Shown here one piece after another: positions 22,434 through 33,226 of a stretch of DNA of 64,000 nucleotides. The notes below the pieces were generated by a model. It was not told the DNA's origin. It did no database searches and saw only the letters and a program-made list of their open reading frames with translations. Source of the stretch: Schizochytrium sp. TIO01 (lineage: Eukaryota; Sar; Bigyra; Thraustochytrida; Thraustochytriidae); assembly GCA_004764695.1 (NCBI GenBank), contig SMSO01000037.1:2103747-2167746 (forward strand), written 5' to 3'. Numbering within the stretch: the first letter of the stretch is position 1; every line of letters starts with the position of its first letter. The position numbers were made by a program, and so were the translations under genes.

Positions 22434-24593
22434 GATCTATGAAATATAGTAGAGGCTCCTCGCTTGAGAATTGAACAGTTTGCAGCTTATGCAACCTGCG
22501 TCTTTAAAAGGGACTCGAACAGAAAAGAAAGTTTGATTTTTCCAACCTTGAGCTTTGTTGATGCCCTTTGTCGGCCTTAATATACAGCTATCTAGAGGCT
22601 GTTCTTCACCTTCGTGAGCACTCACGAGAATCCCCGCTCAAGAGTCGGATTTACGCACGCCCAGATGTTGCAGCAGGCGTCAGCGAAGGTGTTTTCGAGC
22701 CCGCTACGTTGCTCGGGTGGCGCGAGAGCGGACCGCTGCGGGTCCGGTCTCCTTGGATCCGCGTGCTAGCCAGGGGTTCAAGATTTGCACGTCTACAAGG
22801 ACGTTCGTGGTTCGTGGATGGAATGAACGAAGAATAATGATCAATGATTGACAATCAATGATTGTCAAAACAAACAAAAGAAAAGGTTAAAAAAGAAAAG
22901 GTTAGTAAATAACAATAGGCCTTGCTAATGAGATGAAAGGAAAGACAAAAAAAAGAAAAGCAAAGCAAAAGGAAAAGAAAGGAAAAGACGACACGCAGTG
23001 ACGACAAGCACAACCAAAATGCGCGGAATCAAACCAACGTAGTTTTCCAGGACTATCTATTTTCCACTAGATACCTTTGACCATCCAGCAGTCCACGGAT
23101 GATCTAGTTCAGGGACCAAAGCTAGAGTTCAACCATTATGAAGGCTCCCTTAAACCTTCTTGGCCTGAGCACGGGATAAAAATTGAGACCGTCAGGTTAT
23201 ACCTATGGACGATATAGGTAGAGAAATTGATCCCATGAACCGAAGCTTTTCTTAAATCGAAGATCTTGCCGGTCTACAGCAGCTTGCCTGGCTCTAGCTT
23301 GCTCCTTTTTCTATTACGAGCTACAGTCTCCTCGAACTCTGGTAGCAAGGATGCACGTAGGGCAAAGCACGAAATCGAGAATGAGACTAAAGGTATTAGG
23401 TACGTGTTTCTATGCACCATGTTGAAGGAAACTCAGGAAAGGATATTCGTGTGAATTTTTCGAACATAATGTCTGCGCAAACCTTTCATTTCATCTAATG
23501 TATTCCAACGCATATAGAATGCACAGAAGTGCTATTCTGCGCAGTCATAATCATTAAAAAACACGTGACACTCAATCTACCTGTTATTTGAAGCCTGGCT
23601 TTCAGCTATTTCAAGAGAGTCCTTGCTGCAGTTCTATTATCGCGACCCCAGTGTACCATGGTTTCTACAATGGAATCCCAGAATTTGCCACAGAATTCTC
23701 AACAATAGTACTACTCAACTGAGGCTGACTCTGGGTCCAGCGGCCTGTATACTTGTTTAGCAGAACTGGTGTCATGCTATTTGAGTTCAAGAACCAGTCA
23801 GTCAAGAAGTAATAATTCAACGTAATGCTCGTGGAGGGCACGACATGTTCCACACTGTCTTGCATGCGGAGTAGCAAAAGCAAATGAAACGGTGTTGGCT
23901 GGTGTGTGATAATAATGGCCATTTATAAAATTTTACATGGAAGTGCCAGGGGACTCTATCCCTTTTGTATAAATATTATCTATTTGCATTTTTATTTCAC
24001 TTTGTACCTGCTCTATGACTGAGCAAAGAACTGTTTTCTCCTCGGCAATCGGCAATTTCAAGATTCTAGGCAAACTTTAAATTTACTCTTCGCTCCGATA
24101 TTCCATTCTGGTCCTGTGCAAAATTTAGTAAATCACATTCTCGGTCCTGTTGCTAAAATTTCTATTTATAACTTTTGTAGAGAATCTTATGTGGCCCTCG
24201 CACGCTTTTGTATATTAATTTGCTTAGCGAGTAGTTTCATATGTCTGCTTCCAACTGTCTGTACAAGTATGCAAAAGTTAAGGGTTATCCTTGATGCTAA
24301 ACAGCTAGAAGCATGCTGTGAAACCAGATCAGATCTTATTTTCATATTTAGACTGCTATTTGTTCTTTGTGCACTCGTTGCTAAGTCAACGCCATTGATC
24401 TTAAATTTTGGGATTGTGAGATCGAAAGCAACTATGTGATAGTTGGTACCTTGATTCCATGTATTCTGATAATGAAGCATATCCACGGTGTCTGCTAATA
24501 AGCATCCACCAAACAAGTAAATAAAGCCTAACTCCAAAGGTTCCCAACACTCAAACCTCCAAGCAATAGACGACCGCTGCGCTCTCGAAGACA
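22434..24593. other. divergent intergenic region, 2.1 kb
   Basis: Carries promoters of the permease (minus) and the Mg2+ transporter (plus). There is a GC-richer island at about 22640-22810 and then purine-rich A/G tracts at 22866-22990. A short repeated motif, TGATCAATGATTGACAATCAATGATTGTCA, occupies about 22837-22866 and can fold on itself. Small frames here carry no recognisable domains. Confidence 0.4.
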
Positions 24594-26147
24594 ATGAGTT
24601 CGAGCAGCGACCTTGACCCTGTGCCTGAGCGGCGGCGCTCCCGCCCTACTCATGCCCTGGGCGCTCCTTTGGACCTGCGCAGCGGTGCCATGTCCTTGGG
24701 AGAAGGTGATTATAACGATGAGGACGATGAGGCCGCCATGGAGGCCCTTCGGAAACGGCGTGATATTTCGCAGCGCGCGCTATCCGCTGTCATGGCAGGG
24801 TCACGGCCAAACGCTGCGAAGGCATCGACCTTCCTTTTTAAGGCACCACCACTCCTGGTGCTCCGCATTGACCACTCCGGGCAACACATGATCACTGAGA
24901 TGGAGCGTGATGAACTCCTCCGTGAGGCTCGCAGGGTCGTGCCCAAGCTCACAACGCGCAACGGATACGCCGTGCCAGTGAAGACGAAGGAAGAGCTGCT
25001 GAGCTCACTCGGCTCCGAAGCTGATGATACACGGAACTATGACAACTCAATTTCATCAGCATCTCGTAGCGGGAATGCTACGAATGGTGATCTCGCTGAT
25101 GATGACGACGATACGCTCGAAAACGACTTCCGCAGTGATGCTGGAACGGAACAGGATTGGACAGTGGCCTCGCAGGCGGGCTCGGCCGCCATGGAGTCAC
25201 TTCCGGCTTTCATGAAGCTTGACGCGCGCGAAACGCCAAAGAAACTAACATACAGAGGCACCTTGCAACCTCGAGATATCAGACTCTTTGATCCCGCATT
25301 CTCCAACACACACGATCCTGAAATTCTCGCGCGGAGGCACGCCACGCTGCTCAACTTAGATCCACTCAAGGCACTTGTGCTTTATGACAAATGCTTCATC
25401 TTCGTTCCCGACGGCTCCGACTCGCTCATGGGCAATATCCTTATGCGCATGAGGGAACTCGACGACGAAATTTCCGAAATGCCTTTTGAGATGAAGGTCT
25501 ACGAGGCTGTGCTAGCTACAACATGCTACAAACTCGAGGATATCTACAACAATTTGCGACCAGCGATCCTTAACAATATCAAGATGGTGCTCAAGTCTAC
25601 GCGAGGACCCATTCTAGAGAAATTGCGACATGTCAAGTCTCGGCTGGATAACCTTGACGCACGCATTGCGGCGGTACACAAAGCTCTGTCCGAATTACTT
25701 CGCTCCGACTCAGATATGGCACTCATGCAACTCACCAAGGCTCACGCCCATCCTGAACGCTACCTTACTGGAAACGAGGAAGACTGGGCTTTTGATCATG
25801 ATGAGATTGAACTCATGCTCGAGAACTACTTGCAGATCATTGACGGTGTACAGATTGGAATTCGAGATCTTGATGAGGACCTAGACTCCGCACAATCGTC
25901 AGTGTCTCTGCGTCTCTCTACTGCACAGAACAAGTTACTTGGTGTGGACCTCTTTGTCAGCGGCCTGACCGCTGCAAGTACGATTGGCGCTCTTATTGCG
26001 GGTCTTTTTGGAATGAATCTCAATAGTGGAGTGTCTGAGGCTCCTTATTGGTTCTGGGCAGTCTTTGGTAGTACCCTTGGTTTCATCCCAGTGGTGCTTT
26101 TCGGTCTGGTCTACAAGGTCCGCAGCCAGGGCCTTTTGATTTCATGA
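24594..26147 (+). CDS. CorA/MRS2/ALR-type magnesium transporter
   Basis: 517 residues, intronless. The hallmark GMN motif is at residues 473-475 (LFGMNLNSG) at the end of the first of two C-terminal membrane segments; the second is YWFWAVFGSTLGFIPVVLFGLVY at about 486-508. The large soluble part includes RRHATLLNLDPLKALVLYDKCFIFVPDG, typical of the MRS2 alpha/beta domain, then a long helical region (MKVYEAVLATTCYKL...) that forms the funnel. The loop sequence is GVSEAPYW, without the acidic EE seen in many MRS2 proteins. The first 150 residues are low-complexity and acidic, with no clear mitochondrial presequence, so plasma-membrane, mitochondrial or other location is open. The function, Mg2+ uptake as a pentamer, is inferred from the family. 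Confidence 0.92.
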   Translation: MSSSSDLDPVPERRRSRPTHALGAPLDLRSGAMSLGEGDYNDEDDEAAMEALRKRRDISQRALSAVMAGSRPNAAKASTFLFKAPPLLVLRIDHSGQHMITEMERDELLREARRVVPKLTTRNGYAVPVKTKEELLSSLGSEADDTRNYDNSISSASRSGNATNGDLADDDDDTLENDFRSDAGTEQDWTVASQAGSAAMESLPAFMKLDARETPKKLTYRGTLQPRDIRLFDPAFSNTHDPEILARRHATLLNLDPLKALVLYDKCFIFVPDGSDSLMGNILMRMRELDDEISEMPFEMKVYEAVLATTCYKLEDIYNNLRPAILNNIKMVLKSTRGPILEKLRHVKSRLDNLDARIAAVHKALSELLRSDSDMALMQLTKAHAHPERYLTGNEEDWAFDHDEIELMLENYLQIIDGVQIGIRDLDEDLDSAQSSVSLRLSTAQNKLLGVDLFVSGLTAASTIGALIAGLFGMNLNSGVSEAPYWFWAVFGSTLGFIPVVLFGLVYKVRSQGLLIS

Positions 26148-27078
26148 ATGGCATGGCCTGCCGGGCTTTCACCTTTCGCTGCTGTCCCTACTTTCTAAAC
26201 TACACTCTGTGCAATTATTCGGTGGTGGTGGTGATAGTGATGGTGATGGTGATGGACAATTGACGACGAAAATGACCATCCTTTCTCGTGCATAGACTGG
26301 TATCCTACAGCTAATTGGCCACTGTACATTATGTCTTCTTTAAACATTTTAAAATGCTTATACATCACACCGGGGTTGGTACTTCTTACTACTGCTTCAA
26401 ATCATCACGTTTCCATAACTAATAATATCTTCTATAATCATTTCATCATGTACTTTTTTTTCTCCCAAATGAAACAAAAGACTATACTCATCCCTCCCCC
26501 ACCACAAAAATAATCTTAACTTGAGGGCAATCCTCTTCTTTTCAGAAAGGAAACGGATCATGACCACCCAAACCTTAATTTTACGAAAGATTACTGTTCT
26601 GGTCGATAGTACATCTTGTAGCGGAACGTGCCTCACACCAAGTTCAAGTGTTTTGGTTTTGTCTTTTATGAATAGTGTTATGATACGCTCACTCAAAGCG
26701 AAGCAGATCCTGTGAAACGGTGAAAAAATATATATCAAACCGGGTTGTCGCAACTAACCTCACCTCAGCTAACTCGATACCGAATAAAGCAGCAATTCTA
26801 CATTATTTCCAAGATAATGACAGCATGGAATAAGAATGTATTCTCAGTGCCAGAACTCATGGTGTACTATATGAGTCACAGCATCACAATACATCGTATC
26901 ATAGGTCTCTCCTCCAGTGGTGTACGAATATACCCTATAGTGAAGTTCAACTAAAATACTCCTACACTACCCCTACCCTTATTGTTGCGAATAAAGAAGA
27001 AAGAAGCATTGCGGCCGTCAATACAGCAAAATAGAATCGAAGCGGATTTCATCGAGGTGTAGATCAACGCAGAGCAAG
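26148..27078. other. intergenic, 3' flank of Mg2+ transporter and upstream of Cmc1
   Basis: 930 bp. A short GGT/GAT trinucleotide run (about 26220-26254) follows the transporter stop. The rest is AT-rich with no coding features. An 80-bp section just upstream of 27079 must act as 5' UTR/promoter of the Cmc1 gene. Confidence 0.4.
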
Positions 27079-27770
27079 ATGTCGGAGGAAGCTGAGCAGC
27101 CCCAGGTTGCCGTGGAGGCGCCTAAGAAGCGCCGCTGGACAAAGTTTGCGGATGAGGTGAGTGCAACAACAAAGCAGAGCATCGGGACATGAGCGCGGCG
27201 TTTGGCGCCGCGGGGCCACGCATTGCAGACAAGAAACAAAACCTCAACTATTTTGGCGAAAAGATGATGGAAATAGGACACAGAAGGGGACTAACGGAGG
27301 AACTCAACTTTCTATGCTCTGTAACGCGATGCAAATGGTTATTGGTTTATTCGTCAACTCGTGGAAATGCGAATTTGGCGGACGGAAAATTGGTTATCAA
27401 CAAATGTGATGACAATCTAAACTATACTCTTTATTGTAATTTGCAATGAAACGCAAATTCATGGAATCAACACATCGGTCTGATGTGAATCTCGAAATGG
27501 GGTGGATTGCACTGTGTAATTAATATAAAGCGGCTCCGAGTGATGTTCCTTAATGAGGCCCGAGCTAAGTGCACTGACAAGATTCAGGACTATGTGAACT
27601 GCGCCAGAGACAATGGCCTCATGGTCGTCTTTAAATGCCGTCAGCACAACAAAGACATGAATGCCTGCGTCGCAGAATACACAACCGAAGACCTTTGGGA
27701 GACCTACCGCCAGCAGAAAATAGATCAGTACCTGGCTGAAGGTGCTATTGTGGCGCCCCCTCGCAAGTAA
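27079..27770 (+). CDS. CMC1: Cmc1-like COX assembly mitochondrial protein (two exons)
   Basis: Exon 1 is 27079-27156 (26 codons, MSEEAEQ to KFADE). A GTGAGT donor opens a 374-bp intron, and exon 2 is 27531-27770, giving 105 residues. The two CX9C motifs of the twin-CX9C (CHCH) fold are exact: Cys40/Cys50 and Cys62/Cys72. The stretch NGLMVVFKCRQHNKDMNACVAEY matches the conserved core of Cmc1, and the splice yields RLRVMFLNEARAKC, the expected lead-in. Cmc1 proteins are imported by the Mia40 relay into the mitochondrial intermembrane space and stabilise newly made COX1 during cytochrome c oxidase assembly. The first exon is invisible to a simple ORF scan because it is so short. Convergent with TEN1, 207 bp apart. 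Confidence 0.9.
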
Positions 27771-27977
27771 GCAAAGCGACAAACATGAGAGATAATTGCC
27801 TCGCTGCAGGTTCTTACCCACTCCTAGTGAAGTTAGTTCTGGCAGCATGGAGAGGGGAGGCCCATGTTTAATTCAATAGATTGTGGAGAGGGAAATAATT
27901 GACAGGTCACATCTTTACATTCTCGCTTACGTTCTCTTCCTCTTCACTGCTACTCCTAAGCATACTACTTTTACTCT

Positions 27978-28986
27978 TCAATCTAGTACAACAATGTCAC
28001 TATTATTATCACCCGTGTCAGAATTTACATTTGACTTTGCGTTTGCATCATCGGCACCACCAACATCACTAGGTCGGATTTTTGTTCGACTTGACATATC
28101 CTGAGAAGAACTTGAGGCAAGATCGCGATCACGTTTCAGATTTGTCGGTAAGAGTTTATTTTCTTGCAAAAATTTACGGCGAATTTCTAGTGCCGATGCA
28201 TACAGATCCACGTCGACTCCTTCCATCGATGTTAAGACGCGCGCTCGAACTGCTGCTTGACCATTCTGCAAGTTATTTCATTTTGGTTAGCTTTCTTGGT
28301 CAACTTTCACTTCACCTCATTATGTATGCTAGCTAGCTCCTTTGCTACTTCACCTCATTATGTATGCTAGCTAGCTCCTTTGCTATCTTGTCACATACCT
28401 TTTCTGAGCCAATTTGAGGCAAGAAGTAAACATCACCAATAACTGAGAATAGGGCGTGTTGTTTGAGTCCATCGTCTGGTGTCACGAGGGACATATCGAC
28501 TGTGAGGCAGTCCTGCTGCCGGTTCGGGCACGGATCTTGAAATACTGCAGAGTCTTGCAAGGCATCGTAGTCGACCAAGCTTTCCTCATGTCCATGCAAA
28601 TGTGTTGTCCTCAGGGCCGAACCATTAAAATAGGAACGCAATACAATGTTCATAATAGTTGTTTACAATAACCAAGAAACGTTCTCGTTGTAAAAGTCAG
28701 ACATCCTGTCGTTGGCATATAGGTATGAATCCTTGACCTTAAGAAGCATGTGCTACATCTAACAAATGGTCTTACGTTGATCCCCCTTTCAGAATCGGGA
28801 CATGTGCTCAAGAACAAGGTAACCCTACAGTGGGCACTAACCCTCTGAGCATTACAGACCATCGCCGTCACTCTTGCTTCCTCCACATCAAACTCACCGT
28901 CCAAGTACCCTTACAGATGCCCCGCTCTGCGCATTCCGCACTTCCGCCACATGAAGCAGCTCACCGCTCGCCGGAACCGCTGCCAT
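27978..28986 (-). CDS. TEN1: CST complex subunit TEN1 (three exons)
   Basis: I assembled this gene from three exons on the minus strand: 28986-28898, 28579-28399 and 28265-27978 (introns of 318 and 133 bp, GTGAGT and GTATGT donors, AAAG and TTGCAG acceptors). All frames join correctly to give 185 residues. Exon 1 gives GELLHVAEVRNAQSGASVRVLG, the junction codon restores G-R-LVDYD (compare the FGRL-LYD of animal TEN1), exon 2 continues with LTVDMSLV and FSVIGDVYFL, and exon 3 starts NGQAAVRARVLTSMEGVDVDLY, close to the conserved VVKARVLTCVEGMNLPL end of TEN1. TEN1 is a small OB-fold protein that binds STN1 in the CST complex, which promotes C-strand fill-in at telomeres and restart of stalled forks. 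An acidic/basic tail of about 60 residues beyond the usual end is extra. Confidence 0.85.
28309..28384. repeat. 38-bp perfect tandem duplication inside TEN1 intron 2
   Basis: Two identical adjacent copies (28309-28346 and 28347-28384), each containing the GCTAGCTAGC palindrome. The duplication lies wholly inside the second intron of TEN1, just downstream of its donor in the gene's direction, and makes up more than half of that intron. Confidence 0.92.
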
Positions 28987-29374
28987 GTTCACTCGAGAGC
29001 GGTCGTTAACTATTCAATTAAGCAATTGATTCACTTCTTTGGTTCACGACTTCCGTCGAAGAAAAAAAAAAAAAGGGGACAGGCAGCAAGTAATTTATAG
29101 AAAAGCTTAAAGTGATTTATACACCAATTTTCTATTTGTGGGCGCTATACTTCACTTGCTTTTGAAAAGCCCTTTCACTCCACCGAATCGATTGCTTGAA
29201 GAGACCACAGCACAGCAGACCCCAATTGATCGAAGAGGAGCCTTCGATCACAGACCTCTAAGAACCGACCGACCGGTCGACGATTGGTCGATCGACAAAA
29301 ATCTGTTGTCTTGCGTAAGTAATCTTGATCACTGTCGCATTACTGCGACTCAGCAGTGCCCGACTTTGACCACC
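28987..29374. promoter_or_regulatory. bidirectional promoter region of TEN1 and exportin-4
   Basis: 388 bp separate the two divergent start codons, so both promoters must lie here. At 29267-29297 there is a dense cluster of GACCGACCGGTCGAC / GGTCGATCGAC palindromic sequence. It could be a factor-binding site, but I have no independent support. A poly(A) run sits at 29060-29074. Confidence 0.35.
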
Positions 29375-32300
29375 ATGGACGCTGATTCTCTGCGACGCTT
29401 TGAAGAGGCATGTGATTGGCTCGCGAGGGGTGATAACGCCTCAAAGCACAAGGCGGAGGCAGTTCTCCTAGACTTTAGGAAGCAACCTGGTTCTATTGAC
29501 GCTGCGCAGCACATCGTAGCCAGCTCCGGTCACGTCTTTGTGCAGTTCCAAGCAGCATTGGTGCTACGTTACGCCGCGTTGGAGCAATGGACTTCGCTCT
29601 CTCCAGCCGACCGTGTGAACCTCCGCCGCAATGTACTTGTTTCTCTCGTGCAGCGGTGTGATTCTCTCCACAGGACTGTTCAAATGCAGCTCCTCCAGGC
29701 CCTTGCTGTCATGTGGAAGCGCGGCTGGCTTGACGATAGGGTTGATGCTGACCTTGCCATGGCAAAGAACGAGCTTTTTGAGACCATTCGTGGCCTCCTC
29801 GACCTACACAACGCCAACAACAACGTAAACAATGTCAACGCAAACAATGCTAATGTGAAAACCAACGTAAGCAGGGCAGTGGTGGGGCTGAGACTTTTGG
29901 AGGCGCTCGTGGAGGAGTTCTCATCGAGCAAAGCGTCTGCGCTAGGGCTTTCGCTTGCATTTCACAGGGAGTGCCACGAAAGCTTTGAACAAGCTGGTCT
30001 TCGAGAAGCATTCTCATTGGCAGCAGACTTGCTGCGACAACTTGTGGGTGAAGCAGGAGCAGCTTTGCAGGCTGGAGGAGCATCTGAAGAGATCGTCAAG
30101 AGCGGCTTGGCACTTATGGAGGCATGCCTTGCGTGGGACTTTCACTGTGGTGATAAAGCGTCGAAATCGAATATTGCAAATCGAACATTTCAGGTTGAAA
30201 TGGCTCTTGCTCGAGGCAAAGATAATGCAGAGGCTCGCGGACCTGCAACTATCAGACCCGGCGTGAGCTGGAGACCCGTGATTGTGGAAAACAACCTCCT
30301 CCAAACACTTTTCCGACTCTACGCAGCAACAAGAAACGCGTCAGTTGGCAACGCCGGAGCTGGCGAAGATGTAGCGTACCTGATCCGGCAATTGCTCATT
30401 GTGTTGGCATCGCTCAACGGGGAGATATTCGAAAGTGACAATCAACGCGGGGAATATGTTGCAACAATCCTCAGAGGATCGCTCTTTGGAGTTATTGCAG
30501 AACCGCTCGTACCGGTGCACGTTGCAGCTGGGCTTTCGCAAACATTTGCTTCAACAGCAGTAGACTCCAAAGAAGCGCTCTGTGCTGCCGGAGGCGCAGA
30601 ATATTTGGATATGTGTGCCCTTCTTGCGAAGCTCGCGTCGAATTTTCAGGTGGAGGACTTCCTCGCGAGCAACTCGAGCCAAGACTTTACTCAAATTCTC
30701 AGTGCTCTCCTGCAGCTGTCGAGGAGCATTCTCGAAGGAGCAGCACGCAACGCGGCAGCACCGGGAGAAGGCATAAACAATGGAGAAGTTATGGGCAGAA
30801 CACACGACGAGGACGATGATATTGACAACTCGTGGTTAATGGAGGCATTTGGAAGCCTTTTAGAGACGTGGGCTGTTTTTGTATCATGGGCAGAATCCCA
30901 AGCCCGCCAGAGCAGTGATTCACCCCTTAGCCAACTCGAAATTGAGGCGTGCCGCCTGATTTGCGGTGCCGCTGCAGAGCTCTACCAAGTGTACCTCGAA
31001 CGCCGCCTCGCAATGGCACGGGCGTCAATTGAGCGTGAAGCTTTTGAGACATTTGATGAAGAGTTCAACGAGGACCAATCGGCTCTAGATGATCACCTTC
31101 AAATGGTATCTGCTCTCGGGCGAGCCGATGTTACCAAGTCCATGGCCGTGAACACGGCTGCTTTACAGGGCCTCTTCGCGGAGCTTCGTTCATGTGCGTC
31201 TCAGAGTTGGTCAGAGGAAAACTCTATGCAGTGTAGCAAGATTGCTGAGCAGCTATTTTGGGTAGTTCTTCTAGCATCCTTCCTACTCGCGGACCCTGCT
31301 GACGGCGAGCGGCCTATGATTCCCACCTGCATCATTGCAGCCTCGAGCCAGTTTTGTGCACAAGCTGCGCAACAAGACGGATCCATAACGCCTCAAGCTG
31401 CCGCGGAGGACCCTTGCGTGAAACTTTCCCAAAGCATGTTGCAGCTCCTTGAGTTTGAAGCTGAGCGAGTTCGGGCCACTGCTGGGCAGGACGAGCGTAT
31501 CAGCCCTCTACTTTCAAGCAAACTTCTCGCTGGTGTTACTCGCTGGTCGATGACGTATTTACTTCCCGAGCGTGCGTTGTACATGAAATCTGCCAGGGTC
31601 CGCGATGGCTTGCCGAGATCTATCGACATGTCTTTTGCGCAATTTGAGAAGGCTGGTGAAATTATTGACTTCCTTGTCAAGTGTGCCACGTACTACGTGT
31701 CCAACTGGGGGACAGAAACTACCGTAAATCCGGAAGCTCTCAACCTACTCCGTGCTATTGTAGACAACCCAGCATCTCGTACTTTGCTGCAACGCATGTC
31801 GAGTTGGAGCTCATTGTGCGAAGCACATGTGCATTCGGTACGTGACTCGAACTGGTCTCCTCTCAATGGACTCACTGTACGCGGCCAAGGCACGCTCTTG
31901 CAGATTCTGCTCATGAGCCTCGAAATGGGCAATGAAGCAAACCAAGAGCGCCGCGCACGGGCCCAAGGTCTCTTTACGCAACTTGTCGAACCGGTTCAAC
32001 AACGTCTTGATTCTCTGGCTACTCGTCTTGTCACCGATGCACAGCGTACTACGGGCCGTGAAAAGATCAGCTCGGTTTTAGCAGACCCGCATTTTCTTCA
32101 GGACTTGCAACGCGTTATGAGCATGTATCTTGGTATTGTCCAAGCGTCCAGTTTCGGGCCTTTGGCAGCTTGGTGTCGTGATGTTGCTCTCGGAGCTCTT
32201 TCCTCTCGCTGGACTGAAGTTGCTATGGCTGCTTTGACTTTTATAAAACGCGATGGCCTAAGGTCTGCTTCAAGTGGTAGTGCGCGGATTGTTATCTCAG

Positions 32301-33226
32301 AGGTACTGGAGCTTATCGAGATGTACATGGATGCTCAGCTTGGTGCTACCCCAGGTCCGCAATTGGGCATGGCTTTTGAAGCTGCAGACCGTGCGCTGCA
32401 AGTCTTTGCGGAGTTCCAGCGCCATTTGGCGGCAAACCCAGGCCAGATGCCAGCTGGCGAGGAGGAGACCTGGTGCCAAGATGTACTACGCCTTATGCGG
32501 GTCCTTCGCAACATCACTATCCGTGATCAACTTGATTTTAGTGATGACTCTGCAAATGATGGTGGTACCCAGGGACCTCAGCCTGTTCAGGTTGTTCTGC
32601 GTGGTGTACAGCTGGTATTTCCACTAGTGACTCGTGAGCTTCTTCAGTATCCAGGAATTGCCGAGGAGTTCTTTACCCTCTTGAAGAGCCTCATTGACGC
32701 TTATCCGTCTGAGTTTGCCTCTCTGAGCCGCGAGATGTTTAGTCCAGTTCTCAGTGCTCTCGAATTCGGAATGGTTGACCACCGGATCACTGTTTCTAGG
32801 AACTCTTTCGAGGCAATCACTTGTCTTGCCGAGTTTCATACGGAGCAAGCCAGCAAAGGTCAACCGGGCCTCGGCCAAAATCTTCGCCCTAACGGGCCAG
32901 GTACGCCCTCTATCCTCTTGCATTTGCTTCAACAGGTGTTTAATTTCATCGTCTTCCAAACGTTTGACTCGAGCTTGCTGAATCCTGCAGCCAACGCTAT
33001 GTTCTCATTGATTGCATCGGAGAAAGAAAGTTTTGGCCCCATGGTTGAGCAAATTATTGCTAGTCAAGATGACCCTGCGATGCGCGAAAGGCTGTCTCGT
33101 GCATTCACTGGACTTGTGCAGAACAACGATGTACAGCTTCGTCTTGACCGAATTAATCGTAGTCGCTTTCAACGCAATGTAGTGGAGTTCGTCAACGAGG
33201 TTCGTGGTTTCATGCGAAAGAAGTAG
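29375..33226 (+). CDS. XPO4: exportin-4-like importin-beta family nuclear transport receptor
   Basis: 1,283 residues from the ATG at 29375 (CCACCATGG context); the frame is open 240 nt further upstream but only from a GTG. The N-terminus (EACDWLARGDNASKHKAEAVLLDFRKQP-SIDAAQHIVASS-HVFVQFQAALVLRYAALEQW, then QLLQALAVMWKRGWLD) matches the start of exportin-4, including the FQAA and VKRGWLD-like blocks. The rest is helical throughout, as expected of HEAT repeats. Human XPO4 is about 1,150 residues, so this copy is somewhat longer. Exportin-4 carries cargo such as eIF5A and Smad3 out of the nucleus with RanGTP and imports some Sox proteins. RanBP17/exportin-7 is the nearest alternative and is less likely. 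No intron interrupts the ORF. Confidence 0.85.
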   Translation: MDADSLRRFEEACDWLARGDNASKHKAEAVLLDFRKQPGSIDAAQHIVASSGHVFVQFQAALVLRYAALEQWTSLSPADRVNLRRNVLVSLVQRCDSLHRTVQMQLLQALAVMWKRGWLDDRVDADLAMAKNELFETIRGLLDLHNANNNVNNVNANNANVKTNVSRAVVGLRLLEALVEEFSSSKASALGLSLAFHRECHESFEQAGLREAFSLAADLLRQLVGEAGAALQAGGASEEIVKSGLALMEACLAWDFHCGDKASKSNIANRTFQVEMALARGKDNAEARGPATIRPGVSWRPVIVENNLLQTLFRLYAATRNASVGNAGAGEDVAYLIRQLLIVLASLNGEIFESDNQRGEYVATILRGSLFGVIAEPLVPVHVAAGLSQTFASTAVDSKEALCAAGGAEYLDMCALLAKLASNFQVEDFLASNSSQDFTQILSALLQLSRSILEGAARNAAAPGEGINNGEVMGRTHDEDDDIDNSWLMEAFGSLLETWAVFVSWAESQARQSSDSPLSQLEIEACRLICGAAAELYQVYLERRLAMARASIEREAFETFDEEFNEDQSALDDHLQMVSALGRADVTKSMAVNTAALQGLFAELRSCASQSWSEENSMQCSKIAEQLFWVVLLASFLLADPADGERPMIPTCIIAASSQFCAQAAQQDGSITPQAAAEDPCVKLSQSMLQLLEFEAERVRATAGQDERISPLLSSKLLAGVTRWSMTYLLPERALYMKSARVRDGLPRSIDMSFAQFEKAGEIIDFLVKCATYYVSNWGTETTVNPEALNLLRAIVDNPASRTLLQRMSSWSSLCEAHVHSVRDSNWSPLNGLTVRGQGTLLQILLMSLEMGNEANQERRARAQGLFTQLVEPVQQRLDSLATRLVTDAQRTTGREKISSVLADPHFLQDLQRVMSMYLGIVQASSFGPLAAWCRDVALGALSSRWTEVAMAALTFIKRDGLRSASSGSARIVISEVLELIEMYMDAQLGATPGPQLGMAFEAADRALQVFAEFQRHLAANPGQMPAGEEETWCQDVLRLMRVLRNITIRDQLDFSDDSANDGGTQGPQPVQVVLRGVQLVFPLVTRELLQYPGIAEEFFTLLKSLIDAYPSEFASLSREMFSPVLSALEFGMVDHRITVSRNSFEAITCLAEFHTEQASKGQPGLGQNLRPNGPGTPSILLHLLQQVFNFIVFQTFDSSLLNPAANAMFSLIASEKESFGPMVEQIIASQDDPAMRERLSRAFTGLVQNNDVQLRLDRINRSRFQRNVVEFVNEVRGFMRKK

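Noticed and set aside
29138-29374. In-frame N-terminal extension of exportin-4
   Set aside because: It starts only at a GTG; the ATG at 29375 has a strong context and matches the family N-terminus.
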